Origin: Bacillota bacterium
Lineage (GTDB): Bacteria; Bacillota; Limnochordia; Darwinibacteriales; Darwinibacteriaceae
Length of the DNA stretch: 9,699 nt
Assembly (NCBI GenBank): GCA_012799115.1
Contig: JAAZLY010000255.1
Coordinates: 1-9,699 of the forward strand
Direction: 5' to 3'
Made by a program: the position numbers and the translations under genes. Shown one piece after another: positions 7,361 through 9,699 of this stretch. Each line of letters begins with the position of its first letter. Positions within the stretch are counted from its first letter, which is position 1. The notes under the pieces were generated by a model. That model was not told the origin of the DNA. It saw nothing but the letters and a program-made list of their open reading frames with translations, and did not search any database.

Positions 7361-7394
7361 AAAAATGAGGGTGCAGCAAGAATGCCGCACCCTC
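7361..7394 (-). terminator. terminator-like hairpin inside the operon, between the BMP and ATPase genes
   Basis: On the minus strand an 11-bp stem (arms 7384-7394 and 7367-7377, one G-U pair, mostly G-C) closes a 6-nt loop. It is followed one base later by five T's (7361-7365). It begins 12 nt after the stop codon of the binding-protein gene and ends just before the ATPase ribosome binding site. This has the form of an intrinsic terminator. Because the downstream genes have no other obvious promoter, it probably works as a partial terminator or as a 3'-end stabiliser for the binding-protein mRNA. Confidence 0.8.
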
Positions 7395-7405
7395 AAAACG
7401 AGCAA

Positions 7406-8476
7406 TTATGGGCGCACAGAATCCCTTAGGGCGTTGAGGGTTGCGTTGTCCATACCCAGGGCAGTGCTCACTTCAATTTCGCCACGATTTACTTTGTCAG
7501 CAAGAATTTCGAGCTCACTCCTGAACTCTTCTGGAATTAGTTTCTGATAGAACTCGTTATTCGCAAGACCGACGGCTTCTTCAGCCAAACCAAGGGCTTC
7601 TGCTTGGCCGTAGGGCAAGGTGCCTTCAAGGTGCATCTTTAGAGCACGAACGAGGGAGTTATCAATCCGCTTTAGCATGGACGTTACGATTAAGTCAGCC
7701 TTCACTGGATCGGTCTCTGCAAAAAGGAGCGCCTGATCAGAGTCTACACCGATGGCCCAGCGATCTGTATCTTTAGCTGCGTCGAGTTGACCAAGACCAG
7801 CCTGACCTGCAACGTTAAAGCCAATGTCTACGCCACGATTATATTGGGCAAGAGCCATTTCCTTACCCTTGGCGGAGTCGTCAAAGCTACCAATGTAGGA
7901 GATGTCTACCTTAATCTCTGGGTCAATATAGAGGGCACCCTCGATATAACCGACCAGGAAGTCGTTAATCACCGGAATGTCGATACCGCCCAAGAAACCA
8001 ATGGTCTTGTCAGCATTAACCTTGGGCAGATCAGAGGTGGTAACCATGGCTGCCAAAGCGCCTGCCAAGAACGAGCCTTCGTTTTGCTTGTAGACGATGG
8101 AATACACGTTGTCCAAGTTGCCCAGCGAATAGTCCACTTCGGTGTCGAAGATAATGAATTTCTTATCTGGGTTCCAAGGTGCGATCTCTTGTAGACTTTC
8201 CGTCATTTGCCAGGTACCTAGAATAATGACGTCATAGTTCTGCTCAGAAATGTCTGCAAGGGTAGGATCCCACACGCTTTGATCGTAACCCATCTCAATA
8301 AGTAGGAACTCGATACCCAGTTCCTTTTCTGCTGCCAACATTCCATCATAGGCAGAGTCAAAGAAGGAGCGATCTCCAAGGGTGCCATTGATCAAAAGAG
8401 CAACCTTGAGGGGAGCTGCACTAACAACCGAACTGAACAAAAGCACTAACACCAATACGAAACCAATGCGTTTCAT
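7406..8476 (-). CDS. BMP/PnrA-family nucleoside-binding protein, non-lipoprotein form
   Basis: Encodes 356 residues of the basic membrane protein (BMP/PnrA) family, the substrate-binding component of purine nucleoside ABC importers. The signal peptide is MKRIG plus a hydrophobic core (5-18), with a likely cleavage after VSA (residue 20). Conserved parts include GDRSFFDSAYDG (34-45), the GFLGGID loop (160-166), YIGSFDD (194-200), GVDIGFNVAGQAG (215-227) and IGVDSDQ (242-248), which line the ligand cleft in relatives. There is no lipobox and no cysteine anywhere, unlike PnrA-type lipoproteins. The frame extends upstream to 8512, but AAGGAGGG (8483-8490) is 6 nt before the ATG at 8476 and the signal peptide starts there. 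It lies 28 bp after nucleoside hydrolase 1 and before the attenuator-like hairpin. Confidence 0.94.
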   Translation of the reverse strand: MKRIGFVLVLVLLFSSVVSAAPLKVALLINGTLGDRSFFDSAYDGMLAAEKELGIEFLLIEMGYDQSVWDPTLADISEQNYDVIILGTWQMTESLQEIAPWNPDKKFIIFDTEVDYSLGNLDNVYSIVYKQNEGSFLAGALAAMVTTSDLPKVNADKTIGFLGGIDIPVINDFLVGYIEGALYIDPEIKVDISYIGSFDDSAKGKEMALAQYNRGVDIGFNVAGQAGLGQLDAAKDTDRWAIGVDSDQALLFAETDPVKADLIVTSMLKRIDNSLVRALKMHLEGTLPYGQAEALGLAEEAVGLANNEFYQKLIPEEFRSELEILADKVNRGEIEVSTALGMDNATLNALRDSVRP

Positions 8477-8482
8477 GTAAAA

Positions 8483-8490
8483 CCCTCCTT
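8483..8490 (-). promoter_or_regulatory. ribosome binding site fixing the start of the binding-protein gene
   Basis: AAGGAGGG on the minus strand lies 6 nt before the ATG at 8476. It fits this start and rules out the in-frame start at 8512, which would add 12 residues ahead of the signal peptide and overlap the end of nucleoside hydrolase 1. Confidence 0.85.
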
Positions 8491-8504
8491 GTTGTTTATC
8501 TGTC

Positions 8505-9431
8505 TCAAGCAATCAACGCCTGCCGTAGCAAAGCGGCCACCCTTTTGGTATCAACATCTAGGACCAAATTGACATTGGGTTTGGCTCCGCTCAGCTTGGC
8601 ATAATCGATTGCTGTCAGACCTCGTCCATAGGTGCCACTTGTTTCAACAGCTGCAAAAACATCCACAGCCTCGGTGATGACCTCATGATCCATAACTACC
8701 GCCGCTGCCAAGAGATCACAGAGTAAAAATCCCCGATAACCCAACACGCCTTCTGTTCTATCCAAGAGTTCTGCGGTCATAGCTAAAAACGCTTCCGCTA
8801 GTGGGTTATGTAGAGCTTCGACTCCTCCCTCCTGTAGCTGTTCTAAGGTTACTAGGTTCTTTAAGCACGTCTCCCAGGGCACCAATGTAATGGGAATACC
8901 TGCTTGGAGAACAATTGCTGCCGCTTCAGGATCGGCGGCAAAGTTAAACTCCCCCACAATCGTTGTGTTGCCACGACCTCCACTCGTTCCCCCCATGATC
9001 ACAAGCTCCTTAACACGCTGGGCCAGAGAAGGGTCCTTGACTAGAGCAACTGCCAGATTCGTCAAGGGGCCCACCGCCAAGATACTGAGGCTCCCTGGAT
9101 GTAGATGACTTTGAGCGATGATCATGTCCACCGCATGTTCTACTTCGTGCTTGCTGCCCAGGGGTCCCCAGGACAAATCTCCCATTCCATCACGTCCATG
9201 AATCTCAGGGGCGTTTCGCCTAGGCTCCAAGATCGCCCTAGAGCAGCCTGCATAAACGGGAACAGAGCTGTCGCAGAGTTCTTTCAGCCGCAGTGCGTTC
9301 TGCAATGTGTTTTCCAACGGAGAGTTACCGTGAACTGTGCTGATGGCCACCACATCACAACCTAGACGTAAACAAGTGATAATCGCGGCTGCATCATCGA
9401 TCCCAGGATCCGCGTCAATAATCCAAGGCAA
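8505..9431 (-). CDS. nucleoside hydrolase 1 (Cys-Asp active site, group III-like)
   Basis: Encodes 308 residues from a TTG start. Seen directly: metal motif DADPGIDD (residues 6-13), IHGRDG (77-82), VGPLTN (120-125), MGGTSGG (146-152), EFNFAADPEA (161-170) and LLCDLL (236-241). At the last site C238 stands where nucleoside hydrolase 2 has catalytic H238, while metal ligand D239 is kept. In known enzymes this Cys marks the group III hydrolases, which include E. coli RihC. The expected reaction is hydrolysis of ribonucleosides to base plus ribose in the cytoplasm. The frame is open to 9548, but that start lies in the upstream terminator. GGAGGTGG (9439-9446) is 7 nt before the TTG, and this start aligns with that of nucleoside hydrolase 2. 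An ATG at 9476 is possible but its nearest ribosome binding site is 14 nt away. It is the first gene of the operon. Confidence 0.92.
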   Translation of the reverse strand: MPWIIDADPGIDDAAAIITCLRLGCDVVAISTVHGNSPLENTLQNALRLKELCDSSVPVYAGCSRAILEPRRNAPEIHGRDGMGDLSWGPLGSKHEVEHAVDMIIAQSHLHPGSLSILAVGPLTNLAVALVKDPSLAQRVKELVIMGGTSGGRGNTTIVGEFNFAADPEAAAIVLQAGIPITLVPWETCLKNLVTLEQLQEGGVEALHNPLAEAFLAMTAELLDRTEGVLGYRGFLLCDLLAAAVVMDHEVITEAVDVFAAVETSGTYGRGLTAIDYAKLSGAKPNVNLVLDVDTKRVAALLRQALIA

Positions 9432-9438
9432 CTTCTGA

Positions 9439-9446
9439 CCACCTCC
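9439..9446 (-). promoter_or_regulatory. ribosome binding site supporting a TTG start for nucleoside hydrolase 1
   Basis: GGAGGTGG on the minus strand is 7 nt before the TTG at 9431. The protein then begins (M)PWIIDADPG, matching the MPKPIIIDCDPG start of nucleoside hydrolase 2 within two residues. This is the strongest start signal in the region. Confidence 0.75.
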
Positions 9447-9453
9447 ACTAGCA

Positions 9454-9483
9454 TCATGGTTTGCTAACAATTCCATGACACAT
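9454..9483 (-). CDS. possible 9-residue leader peptide (MCHGIVSKP) upstream of nucleoside hydrolase 1
   Basis: A 10-codon frame runs from ATG (9481-9483) to TGA (9454-9456). It has an AGGAG ribosome binding site (9491-9495) at the ideal 7-nt spacing, as good as that of any gene here. Its stop lies 7 nt before the GGAGGTGG of nucleoside hydrolase 1, so translation could be coupled, or the peptide could have a regulatory role. No attenuator hairpin is evident and the frame is very short, so it may be chance. Confidence 0.25.
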   Translation of the reverse strand: MCHGIVSKP

Positions 9484-9523
9484 GTGAATTCTCCTGCTAT
9501 GCCATGGTGGCAAAGGAAGAAAT

Positions 9524-9553
9524 TAAAAAAAGCCCTTGCACAAGGCAAAGGCT
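9524..9553 (-). terminator. intrinsic terminator between the peptide permease and the nucleoside operon
   Basis: On the minus strand a 9-bp stem (arms 9545-9553 and 9531-9539, one G-U pair) closes a 5-nt loop and is followed directly by a run of T's (9525-9530, seven counting the stem's last T). It begins 9 nt after the stop codon of the peptide ABC permease gene, so it should end that transcript. The nucleoside operon therefore needs its own promoter in the roughly 90 bp that follow, and I see no convincing one there. Confidence 0.9.
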
Positions 9554-9562
9554 GAAAATCAT

Positions 9563-9699
9563 CTAACCGACGTTCTTAAGGCGTGGATCAAGGGCATCTC
9601 GCAGACCATCACCAACCAAGTTTAGGCACATCACTGTCGTAAAGATGGCCAAACCTGGGATCGTAACGGCCCAGTGAGAGACTCGAATAAACGGACGGG
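9563..9699 (-). CDS. peptide/nickel ABC transporter permease, DppC/OppC family, C-terminal fragment
   Basis: The last 45 codons or so of a gene that begins outside the window, ending in TAG (9563-9565). The visible residues include a membrane segment, WAVTIPGLAIFTTVMCLNLV, and the family's near-invariant C-terminal signature GDGLRDALDPRLK, followed by NVG and the stop. This marks the second permease of a dipeptide/oligopeptide-type importer (DppC/OppC; NikC is a close relative). Substrate cannot be told from this fragment. It is likely the last gene of its operon, since a terminator follows within 10 nt. Confidence 0.93.
   Translation of the reverse strand, partial: RPFIRVSHWAVTIPGLAIFTTVMCLNLVGDGLRDALDPRLKNVG

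Noticed and set aside
7347..7379. N-terminal extension of the ABC ATPase from 7379
   Set aside because: The start would fall inside the terminator-like hairpin, without a ribosome binding site. AGGAGG at 7351-7356 points to the ATGs at 7346 or 7340.
9432..9548. N-terminal extension of nucleoside hydrolase 1 (39 residues, from a TTG at 9548)
   Set aside because: The extension would begin inside the upstream terminator hairpin and its sequence is unlike the family. The TTG at 9431 has an ideal ribosome binding site and aligns with the other hydrolase.
9522..9549. Possible promoter for the nucleoside operon (TTTAAT in the terminator T-run with TTTGCC 16 bp upstream)
   Set aside because: The -10 match arises from the terminator's T tract and the -35 match is only three of six. 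Not convincing enough to annotate.

Overview
The window reads as bacterial chromosome, most likely Bacillota (Firmicutes) or a relative. The reasons are strong AGGAGG-type ribosome binding sites before almost every gene, a CCA-encoding tRNA, a consensus sigma-A-type promoter, intrinsic hairpin/T-run terminators, and roughly balanced base composition. I cannot place it more finely. One hint, discussed in the findings, is that the nucleoside-binding protein contains no cysteine and so cannot be a lipoprotein. That is unusual for a cell with a single membrane.

Layout. The left edge (1-109) holds the end of a minus-strand tRNA cluster: a partial tRNA and a complete tRNA-Val(UAC), driven by a near-perfect promoter at 147-175. 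Diverging from it on the plus strand are a small secreted protein of unknown function (274-684) with its own terminator, and a stand-alone RibD C-terminal-type reductase (834-1544). The reductase gene converges, with only 3 bp between stop codons, on a minus-strand gene for a YeiH/UPF0324 membrane transporter (1548-2807).

The core of the window (2875-9431, minus strand, transcribed right to left) is a compact nucleoside uptake and cleavage operon. In order it encodes nucleoside hydrolase 1, a BMP/PnrA-type nucleoside-binding protein, a double-domain ABC ATPase, two ABC permeases and nucleoside hydrolase 2. Junctions in the second half overlap by 4, 17 and 1 bp. The binding protein should capture nucleosides outside the membrane, the ATPase and two permeases should import them, and the two cytoplasmic hydrolases should split them into base and ribose. 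The hydrolases carry different active-site residues (Cys-Asp versus His-Asp), which suggests complementary substrate ranges. A terminator-like hairpin sits between the binding-protein gene and the ATPase gene and probably raises the ratio of binding protein to transporter.

The right edge (9563-9699) is the C-terminal end of a DppC/OppC-type peptide ABC permease, separated from the nucleoside operon by an intrinsic terminator. No mobile element, CRISPR array, phage gene or integration scar was seen, and I see no strong case for a wholly new system. The best leads are the paired hydrolases, the internal attenuator, the cysteine-free binding protein, a 9-codon leader ORF, and a palindrome beside the YeiH ribosome binding site.
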